DNA from: Gemmatimonadota bacterium
GTDB lineage: Bacteria > Gemmatimonadota > Gemmatimonadetes > Gemmatimonadales > Gemmatimonadaceae
Reading direction: 5' to 3'
Assembly: GCA_016704465.1 (NCBI GenBank)
Contig: JADJAD010000004.1
Coordinates: 434,001-498,000 of the forward strand
Length of the DNA stretch: 64,000 nt
In this document: positions 1 through 9,196 of the stretch, piece after piece
Numbering within the stretch: position 1 is the stretch's first letter
How the letters are laid out: every line of letters starts with the position of its first letter
Notes under the pieces: model-generated
What the model saw: the letters and a program-made list of their open reading frames with translations, nothing else
What the model was told of the DNA's origin: nothing
Databases searched by the model: none
Position numbers and translations under genes: made by a program

Positions 1-2
1 TG

Positions 3-605
3 ATGCTGCACAAGGGCGCCGTCGTCTGGTTCACCGGGCTCCCGTCGTCGGGAAAGTCCACGATCGCGCAGGCGGTCAATGGCCGCCTGTTCGACCGCCA
101 CATCGCCGTGGAGTTGCTCGACGGCTCGGAGGTGCGCGAGTCGCTCTCGCGCGGACTCGGGTTCTCGCGCGAGGACCGCGAGGAGAACGTGCGCCGCATC
201 GGCTATGTCGCGAAGCTCCTGGCGCGCAACGGGGTGATCGCGATCTGCGCGGCAGTGTCGCCCTTTCGCGCCACGCGCGACGAGGTGCGCCGGAACACGA
301 CCAACTTTGTCGAGGTCTACGTCGACTGCCCGGTCGCGGTGGCCGAGTCGCGTGACACCGACGGGATGTACGCACGCGCCCGCCGCGGGGAGATCGTCGA
401 GTTCACGGGAGTGAACGCCCCGTACGAGCCCCCCACCTCGCCCGAGGTGCACATCCACGCCGAGCGCGAGTCCGTGGACGAGGCGGCGCACCGGGTGCTG
501 CGCACGCTGGAGATGATCGGGGTCATTCCCGGGGAACCCGAGGCCGCGCGCTCGTCGCAGGAAGATGACATCCGCCGCCGACTGGCATCGTTAGGGTACC
601 TGTGA
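3..605 (+). CDS. cysC: Adenylylsulfate (APS) kinase
   Basis: Phosphorylates adenylyl sulfate to PAPS, the activated sulfate donor for sulfotransferases. The 200-residue protein matches a stand-alone CysC: P-loop 'GLPSSGKST' at residues 12-20, then the family blocks 'LLDGSEVR' (about 38-45) and 'GFSREDREENVRRIG' (about 53-67). The ATG at 3 overlaps a TGA at 1-3, so an upstream gene is probably translationally coupled. The stop overlaps the start of the flippase gene. Placement at the head of an EPS operon, with a sulfotransferase at 49831 in the same region, suggests that PAPS serves polymer sulfation rather than only cysteine synthesis. That role is inference; the enzyme assignment is secure. 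About 25 residues after the last core block form a charged tail without recognisable function. Confidence 0.93.
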   Translation: MLHKGAVVWFTGLPSSGKSTIAQAVNGRLFDRHIAVELLDGSEVRESLSRGLGFSREDREENVRRIGYVAKLLARNGVIAICAAVSPFRATRDEVRRNTTNFVEVYVDCPVAVAESRDTDGMYARARRGEIVEFTGVNAPYEPPTSPEVHIHAERESVDEAAHRVLRTLEMIGVIPGEPEAARSSQEDDIRRRLASLGYL

Positions 606-2005
606 TGCCCCCGCGCGGCATCGGCGCGCGATTCATGGCGTTGGGTGGAGGCGAGGCGGCGGCGCGGCTGTTCGCCTTTGGCGCGACCGTGTACCTCGCG
701 CGCACGCTCACCCCTGCCCTGTACGGCATCGTCGGCGTAGCGATGGGGGTGATGCTCTACCTGACGCAGATCGCCGACGGCGGGATCGAGCTGGTCGGCG
801 TGCCGTTGGTGGCCCGCGATCGCGATCGCGCCGCCGAGATTGCCGAGCCGATCCTCTCCGTCCGTTTCGTGGCCTCGCTGGTGCTGGCCGCGCTCGTCAT
901 CGTCGCGGGATTCACGATCCTCCCGCAACCAGACGGCGCCGTCATGGCCTCGTCGGCGCTGGCGCTGGCCTTCACCGGACTCAGCGTGCGGTGGATCCAC
1001 CTCGGGCTGGAGCGGGCCGGCGGCGTGGCGGCGGCGCGGACCATCGGCGAGATCGTGGCACTCTGCGCCATCGTGCTGCTGGTGCACGACGCGGGCGACG
1101 TCGGGTTCGTACCGCTGGCCCAGTTTGTCGGCGCCGGAGCGACGGCGCTGATCCTGCTGGTCACCTTGCGCCGAAGCGCCATCCACCTGCGGTGGCGCTG
1201 GAGCCCGCGCGAGGCGCTCCCTGTATTCCAGCGCTCGCGCCACCTGATCGGGTTCACCCTGCTCGGGCTGCTGCTGTTCAATTTCGACCTGATCTTCCTG
1301 CGGTTCAGTGCGGGGGCGGAGGCGGCCGGCTACTACGCCGCCGCGTACACCATGATTTCGTTCGCTGCGAACCTGATCGTCGCCTTCGCCCATACGGTCC
1401 TCCCGAACCTGACGCGACTGGAGGGGGAACCGGCCGATCGCAACGCCCTGTTCGTGACCGTGTGCGCGCAGGCGTTCGCGCTGGCCCTGCCGGTCGGCGT
1501 GGGGGCGTGGTACGTCGCCCGACAGGTCGTGGACCAGATTTTCGGGTCGGCGTACCTCCCCGGGGTCGTGGCACTGCAATGGCTGGCGTGGAGCATTCCG
1601 CTGGCGGCGCTGCGCGAGCTGCCAGTGGTTGCGCTGATTGCGGTCGGACGGGAGGGGGCGCTGCTGCGCATCAACGCCATCACAGTCGTGTGCAACGTGG
1701 CGCTGGTGGTGGCGACCGTGCCGCGCTACGGGCTGGCGGGTGCAGCCGGGGCGACCGTGGCCACGGAGCTGATCCGGCTGGTGCTGGCCACGCACTTTGC
1801 CCGTGAGGCGGGGTACCCGCTGGTGCCGGTGGGCCGGTTGTTCAAGGCGACGCTGGCGAGCGCGGCGATGGGCGGGGTGTTGGTGATGGTGGCTCCGTCG
1901 CTGCTGTGGCTCTCCGTTCTGGTGGGGGGCGTGACATACGCGGGGGTTCTGCTGGTCACCGGCGGGGTGCGGCTGGGTGGGCGGGGGGTCGGGTTGAGCG
2001 TGTAA
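602..2005 (+). CDS. Polysaccharide flippase, Wzx/MATE-like
   Basis: Predicted inner-membrane oligosaccharide flippase that would move lipid-linked repeat units to the periplasm. The 467-residue protein is almost wholly hydrophobic, with about 12-14 membrane segments. It opens with the family signature 'ARTLTPALYGIVGVA' near residue 35, equivalent to 'ARxLxPExYGxxxLA' of the polysaccharide_synt group. GTG at 602 and ATG at 605 are both possible starts; each overlaps the TGA of cysC (603-605), indicating coupling. A second, longer flippase lies at 40266, so the locus may export two repeat units or be a merger of two clusters. Substrate cannot be read from the sequence. Confidence 0.85.
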   Translation: MMPPRGIGARFMALGGGEAAARLFAFGATVYLARTLTPALYGIVGVAMGVMLYLTQIADGGIELVGVPLVARDRDRAAEIAEPILSVRFVASLVLAALVIVAGFTILPQPDGAVMASSALALAFTGLSVRWIHLGLERAGGVAAARTIGEIVALCAIVLLVHDAGDVGFVPLAQFVGAGATALILLVTLRRSAIHLRWRWSPREALPVFQRSRHLIGFTLLGLLLFNFDLIFLRFSAGAEAAGYYAAAYTMISFAANLIVAFAHTVLPNLTRLEGEPADRNALFVTVCAQAFALALPVGVGAWYVARQVVDQIFGSAYLPGVVALQWLAWSIPLAALRELPVVALIAVGREGALLRINAITVVCNVALVVATVPRYGLAGAAGATVATELIRLVLATHFAREAGYPLVPVGRLFKATLASAAMGGVLVMVAPSLLWLSVLVGGVTYAGVLLVTGGVRLGGRGVGLSV

Positions 2006-2114
2006 CTTGCATGGTGCCGTTGCCGGGCGGACACGGCGCGATGGCGGAGGGTTGCCGCAGGGTTGGGGCAGCCGTCCTTGGTGAACGACCAGGACTCGAA
2101 CGGGGACGAGCGAC

Positions 2115-3557
2115 ATGAGGGCAGGAGCAGCGGGATGGCGAACGGCGCGTGGGCGCGGTGGGGCGATGGCAGGAGGCGCCGGACTCGCGCCTCCCGCGCA
2201 CCTCGCCCAGCCGCCGATGCCGTCGGCGTACCAGCCCACGCTCGAACAGCAATTTCAGTGGCCGTGGCAGGGCGTGGATTTCTCGCCCGCGTACGTCTGC
2301 TACCTGCTGTACATGTTCGTGATCAGCTCGTACGTCCTGAACATCGGACAGGCGGTGATGGGGATCGCCCTCCTGGCCATCACGTTCGGGACACGCGAGC
2401 GCTGGAAGTTCCCCGTTCCGATGTTCTTCCTTACGGCGTTCTTCCTCGTGGTCGCGCTGACGTTCAAGACCACGCAGTATCGCAGCTACACCAACCAGCC
2501 GCTGATCGACTTCTTCAAGGTGGTGCTCATCACCTTTGTGGGAGTGACGGTGCTGGACACGCGCGCGCGCGTGCGGTTCTTCATGGTGTTCTACCTGGCG
2601 TCGTTCGCGCTCTTTCCAGTCCGGGGCGGAATCTTCAACTGGTTCATCTACCGCGCCGCGACGCAGGGACGGGTCGCGTGGAATCACCTGTTCGAGAATC
2701 CGAACGACTACGCGGCGCTGATGCTCTTTCCGATGGGGCTGTGCCTCGCCACGCTCCTGGCGGAGAAGAGCAAGCTGATGCGTCAGGCCGCGTTGCTCGG
2801 GACTCTGGCGATCCCGATGCTGATCCTCATGACGCAGTCGCGCGGGGCGATCATCGCGCTCGGCTTCGCAGTCGTCACGTATGTGCTGATCCAGAACAAG
2901 GGTCGAGGGCGGTCATTGATGGGCATCGCGGCCATTGCCGTGGTCGTGGGCCTCTTTGCGCCGAGCGCCGTGTGGGATCGGCTCACGAGCCTCAAGTCAG
3001 CGACCGAGAGCGGTAACCTGAATACCGCCAACGACAGCCGGTCTGCCGAGCAGCGTTTTGAGATCTGGAAGGTCGCGTGGAAGGTGCACCAGGCGTTTCC
3101 GCTGACGGGTGTGGGGTGGGCGGGGTATCCCAACGCGCACTTCGACTACGCCCGCCTGACGGGGATCGCCACCCTGGCGCGTGGGGCCCGTGACGCACAC
3201 AACACGTACCTGTCGCTCCTTGGAGAGACCGGCTGGATCGGATTCTCGCTCTGGGGCGGCCTGATCGCCTCGATCGTCGCTGGTGCGATCCGCACGATGC
3301 GCCGACTGCGGCGATACTCGGCCGTCCATGCGGAGCAGCTCAAGATGCTGCTCCTGGCGCTGCTCGCGTTCGGAGTGGCCGGGATGTTCGGGACATTTGG
3401 CGGCGTCTCCTTCAGTTACGTGCACCTGGCGGCGCTCATGGCGATGACGGCGGTGTCGCAGCGCGACGTGGAAGCGTACGAGCGGCCTCGAGCGCGGCCT
3501 CGGGCGCGCTCGACGGACATGACGACGGCGATCGACCGAGGGGAGCGGCGAGGGTGA
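2115..3557 (+). CDS. O-antigen ligase/polymerase-like membrane protein (Wzy_C type)
   Basis: Likely polymerase or ligase joining polysaccharide repeat units at the periplasmic face. About 10-12 membrane helices surround a large hydrophilic loop (about residues 300-360) with the O-antigen ligase pattern: 'RFEIWKVAWKVHQAFPLTGVGW' is split by a loop from the 'DAHNTYLSLLGETGWIG' motif near residue 360. The His-Asn-containing motif is the best family marker. The first 34 residues are Gly/Ala/Arg-rich and unlike a membrane protein; ATG at 2217 (MPSAYQP) is an equally plausible start. The 109-bp gap before it is the only real spacing in this operon. The stop overlaps the GTG of the next gene (GTGA). 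Confidence 0.82.
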   Translation: MRAGAAGWRTARGRGGAMAGGAGLAPPAHLAQPPMPSAYQPTLEQQFQWPWQGVDFSPAYVCYLLYMFVISSYVLNIGQAVMGIALLAITFGTRERWKFPVPMFFLTAFFLVVALTFKTTQYRSYTNQPLIDFFKVVLITFVGVTVLDTRARVRFFMVFYLASFALFPVRGGIFNWFIYRAATQGRVAWNHLFENPNDYAALMLFPMGLCLATLLAEKSKLMRQAALLGTLAIPMLILMTQSRGAIIALGFAVVTYVLIQNKGRGRSLMGIAAIAVVVGLFAPSAVWDRLTSLKSATESGNLNTANDSRSAEQRFEIWKVAWKVHQAFPLTGVGWAGYPNAHFDYARLTGIATLARGARDAHNTYLSLLGETGWIGFSLWGGLIASIVAGAIRTMRRLRRYSAVHAEQLKMLLLALLAFGVAGMFGTFGGVSFSYVHLAALMAMTAVSQRDVEAYERPRARPRARSTDMTTAIDRGERRG

Positions 3558-4963
3558 AGGCGCTGCACGAATGGATTGGGCGGACGGCGAGCGCCGTCAT
3601 GAACGGCACGCGCGCGCTGCGCGCGACGACCCGGTCCGCCGAGCGGCACTATCGCGAGGGGCGGCGCTTTCGGCGCGACGCGAGGCAGTGGAGCGACGAA
3701 CGCCGCGAGGGGTGGGTCCTGGCGCAACTCCGGCGTCGCGTGCGCCTCGCGGCCGAAACGCCGTTCTACCGCGAACGTTTCCGCGACGCAGGCTTCGACC
3801 CGTCGGGCGATTTTACCTACAGGGACTTTGCGCGCCTGCCGGTGCTGGAGCGGGCCGACGTGTCGGGTCGGTGGGCGGACATGCTCTCCCCTCGCGTCGA
3901 CGCCGCCGAGCGACGAAAGGACGGCACGGGCGGTTCCACTGGCACACCGCTCACGTACTGGAGCGGTCCGGAGGAACGTGGGTGGCGCCTGAGCGGACAG
4001 GACGATTTCATGGCCTGCCTCGGACTGGAGCGCGGCACGCGCATGGCCTTCCTGTGGGGCCATCACATTGACCAGCGGGAACGTGAGCGGTGGCGCGATC
4101 GCGTCCGCGACCTGCTGCTCAATCGCCGATGGTACGATTGCTTCCGGCTCTCGCCCGAGGTGCTGCAGCAGTACCATGCCTCGCTGTCGCGCGAGCGGCC
4201 GGACGGCCTTCTGGCGTACGCGAGCGCCCTCGACGCGCTTGCGTCCGAACTGCTGGCGGGCGGGCTGCGGGCGACCTACCCGTCCCGGTGCCTGGTGACG
4301 GGCGCCGAGAAGCTCTGGCCCGCCCAGCGCGCCCGCATCGAGGCGGCGTTTCCCGTGCCCGTGCATGAGCAGTACGGGAGCCGTGAACTCGGGCTCGTGG
4401 CGTCGCAGCGGGGCGATCCATCGACGTCGCATGCACTGTGCGTGGATTGGGCCAACCTTCTGGTTGAGCCGGAAACGGAGGGGGAGGATTCCGCCATCAT
4501 CGTCACCAAGCTGCATGCCGACGCGATGCCGATGCTGCGCTATCGAGTGGGCGACCAGGGTCGCTTCCCCTCGGGGAGCCGTCCGGGCGCTCCGTGCTGG
4601 ACGCTCGAAGAGGTGCTGGGGCGGCAACTGGACGGGCTGCACCTGCCCGACGGACGATGGGTCCACGGCGTGGGCATCCCGCACATGATGAAGGACCTGC
4701 CGGTGCGAGAGTTCCAGATCGTGCAGGCGGCCGACTACTCGATCGAGGTGCTGGTCGTTCCAGGCCCGGACTACGCGCCGGATGCCGGCCTTTTGGTGGA
4801 ACGGGTGCTCCGCGAAAACCTGCCTGGCGTCTCCATTCAGGTGCGCACCTCCGAGTCGATCCCGCGCAGTGCCGCCAACAAGTGGCGTCCCGTGATGACG
4901 CACGTCATTCCCGCGGCTGTTGATCCCGTCGCCGTGGCTCCCAGTCCAGCCGAGTTCCCATGA
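3554..4963 (+). CDS. PaaK/CapK-like adenylate-forming enzyme
   Basis: The 469-residue protein is related to phenylacetate-CoA ligase and to CapK-type proteins found in capsule loci. The ATP-binding loop 'GTGGSTGTPL' is at about residues 124-133, followed by the adenylate-forming blocks 'EQYGSRELG' (about 274) and 'RYRVGDQGR' (about 334), and a C-terminal subdomain with 'SIPRSAANKWRPV' where the catalytic lysine is expected (Lys in 'NKWR'). Family knowledge says such proteins activate a carboxylate; the acceptor in EPS clusters is generally unknown. It overlaps both neighbours (GTGA upstream, ATGA downstream), so it is made together with the ligase-like protein and the DUF362 protein. Confidence 0.8.
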   Translation: MKALHEWIGRTASAVMNGTRALRATTRSAERHYREGRRFRRDARQWSDERREGWVLAQLRRRVRLAAETPFYRERFRDAGFDPSGDFTYRDFARLPVLERADVSGRWADMLSPRVDAAERRKDGTGGSTGTPLTYWSGPEERGWRLSGQDDFMACLGLERGTRMAFLWGHHIDQRERERWRDRVRDLLLNRRWYDCFRLSPEVLQQYHASLSRERPDGLLAYASALDALASELLAGGLRATYPSRCLVTGAEKLWPAQRARIEAAFPVPVHEQYGSRELGLVASQRGDPSTSHALCVDWANLLVEPETEGEDSAIIVTKLHADAMPMLRYRVGDQGRFPSGSRPGAPCWTLEEVLGRQLDGLHLPDGRWVHGVGIPHMMKDLPVREFQIVQAADYSIEVLVVPGPDYAPDAGLLVERVLRENLPGVSIQVRTSESIPRSAANKWRPVMTHVIPAAVDPVAVAPSPAEFP

Positions 4964-6375
4964 CCGATTCGCCGGTTGTCGCCGTCCATCGAACCCCCTC
5001 GACCGCGTATGAGCTGGAGGCCGTCCGTGCGGCCGTGCGCGATGTTGCCCGCCAGCTTGGCTGGACGGGCGACGCCGCCGGAGAGGGGGCGTTTCGCGCC
5101 CTCCTCCCCGTTGGGGCGCGGGTGCTCGTCAAGCCAAACCTGGTGCTGCACGCGAACCAGGGACCGTGGGGGATCGAGCCGTTGTTCACGCAAGTCAGCG
5201 TGATACGCGCCGTGGTGGAGGAGCTGCTGGCGAGTGGCGCGGCCCGCGTCATCGTGGGTGATGCGCCGTTGCAGGAATGCCGGTTCGAGGAACTGCTCGA
5301 GGTGAGCGGCCTGGGCGCGTGGGCGACGGAGCTCTCGGCGCGCGAGCCGCGCTTCGTCGGACCGATGGACTATCGACGGACCAAGGCGCAGTTGTCGAAC
5401 GCCCTGCGGGTCGAGCAGGAGGGACTGCTCCCGCTCGACCGGTTCGTGCTGTTTGACCTGGCGGAGCAGAGCCTGCTGGAACCGATTGCTGCTGACGGCA
5501 ACTTCCGGGTCACGCAGTACCCGCCCGCCGAGCTGGCGCGCACGCACGGCCCGGGACGCCACCAGTACCTGGTGTACCGCGACGTCATCGACGCGGACGT
5601 GGTGGTGAACCTCCCGAAGCTCAAGACGCACAAGAAGGCCGGGGTCACCTGCGCGCTCAAGAACCTGATCGGCATCAACGGCAACAAGGAGTACTTGCCG
5701 CATCATCGCCTCGGCGGATCGGCGGATGGCGGCGACTGTTACCCCGGCGAGGATCCGGTCAAGCGGGCGCTGGAGTCTGCGTACGACCAGGCCAACTCCA
5801 CGCGCTCCCTCGCACTGCGTCGGGTGATCGGAGTGGGGACGCGCGCGCTCAACCGGGTGCTGCACATGCAGGGCGACGAGTTGGGCGTCGAGGGCTCGTG
5901 GTCCGGCAACGACACCATCTGGCGTACGTGCCTGGACCTGAACCGCATCCTGCTGTACGGCCGCACCGACGGGACGCTGGCCAACGATCGGCAGCGTCGC
6001 GTCGTCCACATCGTGGACGCGATCGTTGGCGGCCAGGGCGACGGCCCGCTGCGGGCCGAGCCGCTGGAGATGGGGCTCGTGCTGGCCGGTGAGAGCGCGG
6101 CGGCGGTGGACCTCGTGGGCGCGCTGCTGCTGGGATACGATCCGCAGCGGATTCCGATCGTATCGCATGCGTTCGGCGACTTCCCGTGGCCGCTCACGGA
6201 CTTCGGCCCCGAGGCCGTTCTGGTGACCGGCGCGCTTGGAGACGGGGCGGCGTCCGCCCTCGTGCGCCCGGTGGCACCACCTGACACGTTGCACATTCCG
6301 GCGGGATGGCGCGACGCCATGGCGCACATGTCGCCGCCTGCGCACGCCGAGGACCACGCCGCGCTCCCGGGGTGA
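4960..6375 (+). CDS. DUF362 domain protein
   Basis: A 471-residue DUF362 protein. It carries 'VLVKPNLV' near residue 49 and the hallmark 'VNLPKLKTHKKAGVTCALKN' around residue 214, followed by 'LIGINGNKEYLPHHR'. No ferredoxin-type Cys cluster is visible, unlike DUF362 members fused to 4Fe-4S domains. The function of DUF362 is not established; members recur in exopolysaccharide and anaerobic gene sets. Its ATG overlaps the TGA of the PaaK-like gene (ATGA), and the pair probably acts on one substrate. The gene ends the operon; 291 bp of non-coding DNA follow. Confidence 0.78.
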   Translation: MTDSPVVAVHRTPSTAYELEAVRAAVRDVARQLGWTGDAAGEGAFRALLPVGARVLVKPNLVLHANQGPWGIEPLFTQVSVIRAVVEELLASGAARVIVGDAPLQECRFEELLEVSGLGAWATELSAREPRFVGPMDYRRTKAQLSNALRVEQEGLLPLDRFVLFDLAEQSLLEPIAADGNFRVTQYPPAELARTHGPGRHQYLVYRDVIDADVVVNLPKLKTHKKAGVTCALKNLIGINGNKEYLPHHRLGGSADGGDCYPGEDPVKRALESAYDQANSTRSLALRRVIGVGTRALNRVLHMQGDELGVEGSWSGNDTIWRTCLDLNRILLYGRTDGTLANDRQRRVVHIVDAIVGGQGDGPLRAEPLEMGLVLAGESAAAVDLVGALLLGYDPQRIPIVSHAFGDFPWPLTDFGPEAVLVTGALGDGAASALVRPVAPPDTLHIPAGWRDAMAHMSPPAHAEDHAALPG

Positions 6376-6568
6376 CGCGCGACCCGGCGCGTGACTCCGG
6401 CATATGCCCCTGCGCCGCGTGATAGTGAACGTCGGGATGATCGACACCACGACGATCGTCTGTACTTCGGGCTGGTGCTGCCGGAGGGGCTGATCCTCGG
6501 GATGCTGCGAGCTGGGGTCGGCCGGGCGCGTGACAGCGCGGCGCCGCCCTCGTCGCTCCGAGGCGCGG

Positions 6569-6598
6569 TTGCCGCGCCACCCCCCGTCGCGCTAGATT
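6569..6598 (+). promoter_or_regulatory. Candidate sigma-70 promoter
   Basis: TTGCCG (6569-6574) and TAGATT (6593-6598) are separated by 18 bases and lie about 70 bases before the deacetylase ATG at 6667. The match is by eye, in GC-rich DNA where TAGATT stands out. The rest of the 291-bp gap (6376-6666) shows only a short GACGATCGTC palindrome. Confidence 0.35.
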
Positions 6599-6666
6599 GC
6601 CGCCCCCGCCCCGTCGTCCATCCGCCGGGGCTTGTTAGCCAATCCACGACTCGAGACGCACTCGGC

Positions 6667-7708
6667 ATGCTTCGCACGGCCAAGCGCATCGCACTCGCTA
6701 CCATGGCGGGCAGTGGACTAACGGCGGTCGTCGCGCGGTCATCCTGGCGGCAACGCCGCCTGTTGGTGCTTTGCTACCACGGCGTCTCGCTCGCGGACGA
6801 GCACGAGTGGAACCCAGAACTTTACGTTACGTCGATGCGGCTGCGCGAGCGGCTCGAGCTGCTGCGCGGTTTGCGCGCGACGATCGTACCGCTCGCCGAA
6901 GGGATGCGGCGCCTCCGCGAGGGCACCCTGCCACCGCGCGCGGTCTCGCTCACGTTCGACGACGGCGCCGCGGACTTTCGGCTCCAGTGCGGTTCCAGTG
7001 CTCGCGGAGTTTGACGCGCCGGCCACGGTATACCTGACGACCTACTACGTCGCACGGTCGGGGCTCCCGGTGCCGAACGTCATGGTGCCGTATCTGCTGT
7101 GGCAGGCACGCGGGCTAGCGGCCGTCGACCTGTCATCGCACGGCGCGTTCACGGAAGCGACCGACTTGACGAGCGAGAGCGGCCGTGCGCTCGCGACGCG
7201 CCGAATCGTCGAGGCGCGGGCCGGGGACACGACGGACGGGAAGGACCGCCGGCTCGACGCACTCGCGGAGACGCTCGGCCTCGACATGCCGGCGATCCGA
7301 TTGCGACGACACCTCCAGCTGATGACGCCCGACGAGGTGCGCGACCTACCGCGCGGGCTGGTGGACGTGGAGCTGCACACCCACCGGCATCGCACGCCCG
7401 ACGACGAGGCGTCCTTCCGCCGCGAGCTCGCCGAGAACGCCGCCATGATCGGCGACTTGACCGGGCGGGCGCCGCGCCACTTCTGCTACCCTTCCGGCCG
7501 TTACCGCCACGCGTTCCTACCGTGGCTCCGAGACGCTGGCGTCCTCTCGGCCACCACATGTGTGACGGGGATCGCCGCGCCGAACACCGAGCCGCTGCTC
7601 ACGCCACGTCTCGTTGACACGAGCCACACGCCCGACGCCACATTCGCCGGATGGGTGACCGGCGCGGCCGCGATTCTTCCGCAGCGGCCCGCCACCCTCA
7701 TGGACTGA
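6667..7708 (+). pseudogene. Polysaccharide deacetylase (NodB fold), frameshifted
   Basis: Would remove acetyl groups from a glycan in the periplasm or at the surface. The first part (ATG at 6667) has 'LVLCYHGVS' and motif 1 'LTFDDG'. The second part, in another frame, continues with 'AVPVLAEFDAPATVYLT', then motif 2 'ELHTHRHR' and 'HFCYPSGRY'. The reading switches at about 6985-6990: the segment needs one base fewer between 'DFRL' and 'AVPVL', i.e. a +1 insertion. Corrected length is about 346 residues, normal for the family, so the lesion is either recent or a sequencing error. It is followed after 11 bases by the unknown gene at 7720, probably one transcription unit from the promoter at 6569. 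Confidence 0.8.
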
Positions 7709-7719
7709 GACGACGAAAC

Positions 7720-8649
7720 ATGCGCCCAACCGATCCGGGTCGGACACTTGACGTCCCAGCCCTCGCGGACGCGGCTGGGGAGGCGCAGGACGCCTTGCGA
7801 CGCATGGACCCCATTGCCGCCGCCGAGTTGCCGAAATACTTAGCCGCTCACGAGGCGTGGCCGGAAGGCTGGGCGTACGGCCGGGTGCCCGCGGCCGTCG
7901 CGGAGCAGATCCGGGCGGTGCACCAGCGAGGCGGCGACGAGCTCGTTGGGACCTTCCACCGGACGACGATCCTGACGGGCCTTGTCGCGACGCGCGAACG
8001 GCTCGTCGTACACGACCGATGGGCGCACGCATTGCCCTGTTTTGACGATGCGGCGGCTCGAATCGTGGACGCGCTGCCCGCGACGCCTGACGAGGTACTC
8101 ACCTACCCGCACGACGCCTTCTCGAAGAACGTCGCGCTCGCGACCGGGCGCCTCTGGCATGCGAAGGCGCAGCTCGTGGAGCCACGCCTTGGCGTCGCGC
8201 GCGGGCGGCTCTTGCGTTCCGGCGCAGGCACCATCGCGCGGGCGGCGGCGGTGCTCGCGCGGATCGGCGGGCACGCGCCGCTCTACGAGATCCACACGTA
8301 TGAGCACCTGCTGCACTGGTTTACGGAGGACGGCTGGAGCGAGTGCTACCGGATGATCGCGCTCGCCCTGTCCCGCGATCCAGCCGCTCGCGGCGTCTTC
8401 GGAACGGCGTGGTTCTTCGATCCCGCACTCGCCGAAGTGAGCCCTCGGATCGCGTACCTGTATCGCTTCCCGGCCGACCGGGGCGCCGTCTTCCTGCGCG
8501 TGCGCAACGGCCACGGAGTCGAGGCGGCGCTGTCTAAGTCGGAGACACGGCGACAGCTATTCGCAGAAGGAAAGTACGCCCCGCAGGAGTACCTGATGAT
8601 CTGGCCGCGCGCGGCAATGGTGGACTGGCTGCGTTCCGGTGCTGCCTGA
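7720..8649 (+). CDS. Conserved-looking protein of unknown function in EPS locus
   Basis: Not recognised. It is a 309-residue soluble protein without signal peptide or membrane segment, mostly helical in character. Its densest run of aromatic and charged residues is around 180-290: 'YEIHTYEHLLHWFTEDGW', 'GTAWFFDPAL', 'LYRFPADRG' and 'YMIWPR'-like 'EYLMIWPRAAM' near the end. The His/Glu-rich 'IHTYEHLLHW' segment could be a catalytic or metal site, but no family motif fits. The ATG at 7720 was preferred over an upstream in-frame ATG at 7651 because the latter lies inside the deacetylase gene. A strong stem-loop follows the stop. It is probably co-transcribed with the deacetylase. Confidence 0.6.
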   Translation: MRPTDPGRTLDVPALADAAGEAQDALRRMDPIAAAELPKYLAAHEAWPEGWAYGRVPAAVAEQIRAVHQRGGDELVGTFHRTTILTGLVATRERLVVHDRWAHALPCFDDAAARIVDALPATPDEVLTYPHDAFSKNVALATGRLWHAKAQLVEPRLGVARGRLLRSGAGTIARAAAVLARIGGHAPLYEIHTYEHLLHWFTEDGWSECYRMIALALSRDPAARGVFGTAWFFDPALAEVSPRIAYLYRFPADRGAVFLRVRNGHGVEAALSKSETRRQLFAEGKYAPQEYLMIWPRAAMVDWLRSGAA

Positions 8650-8658
8650 CGCGGCCCC

Positions 8659-8686
8659 GCTGAGCGGCCCGCTCCGGCCGCTCAGC
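8659..8686 (+). terminator. Stem-loop terminator after the 7720 gene
   Basis: Perfect 11-bp inverted repeat GCTGAGCGGCC (8659-8669) / GGCCGCTCAGC (8676-8686) with a 6-base loop, 9 bases after the stop. No T-run follows, so termination strength is uncertain. Confidence 0.55.
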
Positions 8687-9196
8687 GGCGCCGGGCGTAC
8701 ACCCTGTCGGCATGGTCGCCGACAAGGCGGCGACTCGTACTCCACGCGGTAGAGCTCAAGCACCCCCAGCTTGTTGTCTGCGCTGGCGGGGAGCCGTTGT
8801 CAGTAGTCGGCGTGCAAGCTCGCGAAGTCGCGAGGTCTCGGCCGGCGACCACATGGCCCGGTGACTGGCACCTCGAGAGCCCGACCTGGATGTCGTCGAG
8901 GACGCGCCGAGCGATGGCGCGGACGGCCGCAGGACTTCCCGCAGGGACACGCCTGATGGATCGCATTCGCCTCGGCGTGTTGACGGCGCGGCGTCCGCTG
9001 GCTCGGCTGGACGAGACGGGGACGCATGTCGTGCACGGAGCACAGCGAGGCGCGTATGCCAACGGGGAAGTGACCCTTAGAAGTTATGACTGGGCTGGCC
9101 TCCGATGTAAGCGTGGGTTAGTTCCTCACGACCTGCATCGGAGTCACCAGAGCCACAGGCGACGTTCCTTCTGTCGCCCGTCACGGAGACCAACCC
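8687..9196. other. Non-coding flank with possible IS4 N-terminal scrap
   Basis: No intact gene. A short + strand stretch at about 8955-9020 translates as 'MDRIRLGVLTAR..', which resembles the N-terminus of IS4-family transposases ('xDxIxLGVLTRxFP'). This may be the front of the element whose C-terminal part is at 11813-12290. A small inverted repeat CTCCGATG / CATCGGAG lies at about 9100-9145. Everything else is unassigned. Confidence 0.3.

Noticed and set aside
317..2239. 640-codon open frame on the minus strand opposite the APS kinase and flippase genes
   Set aside because: Arg/His/Gln-rich with no motif; a GC-bias shadow of the + strand genes.
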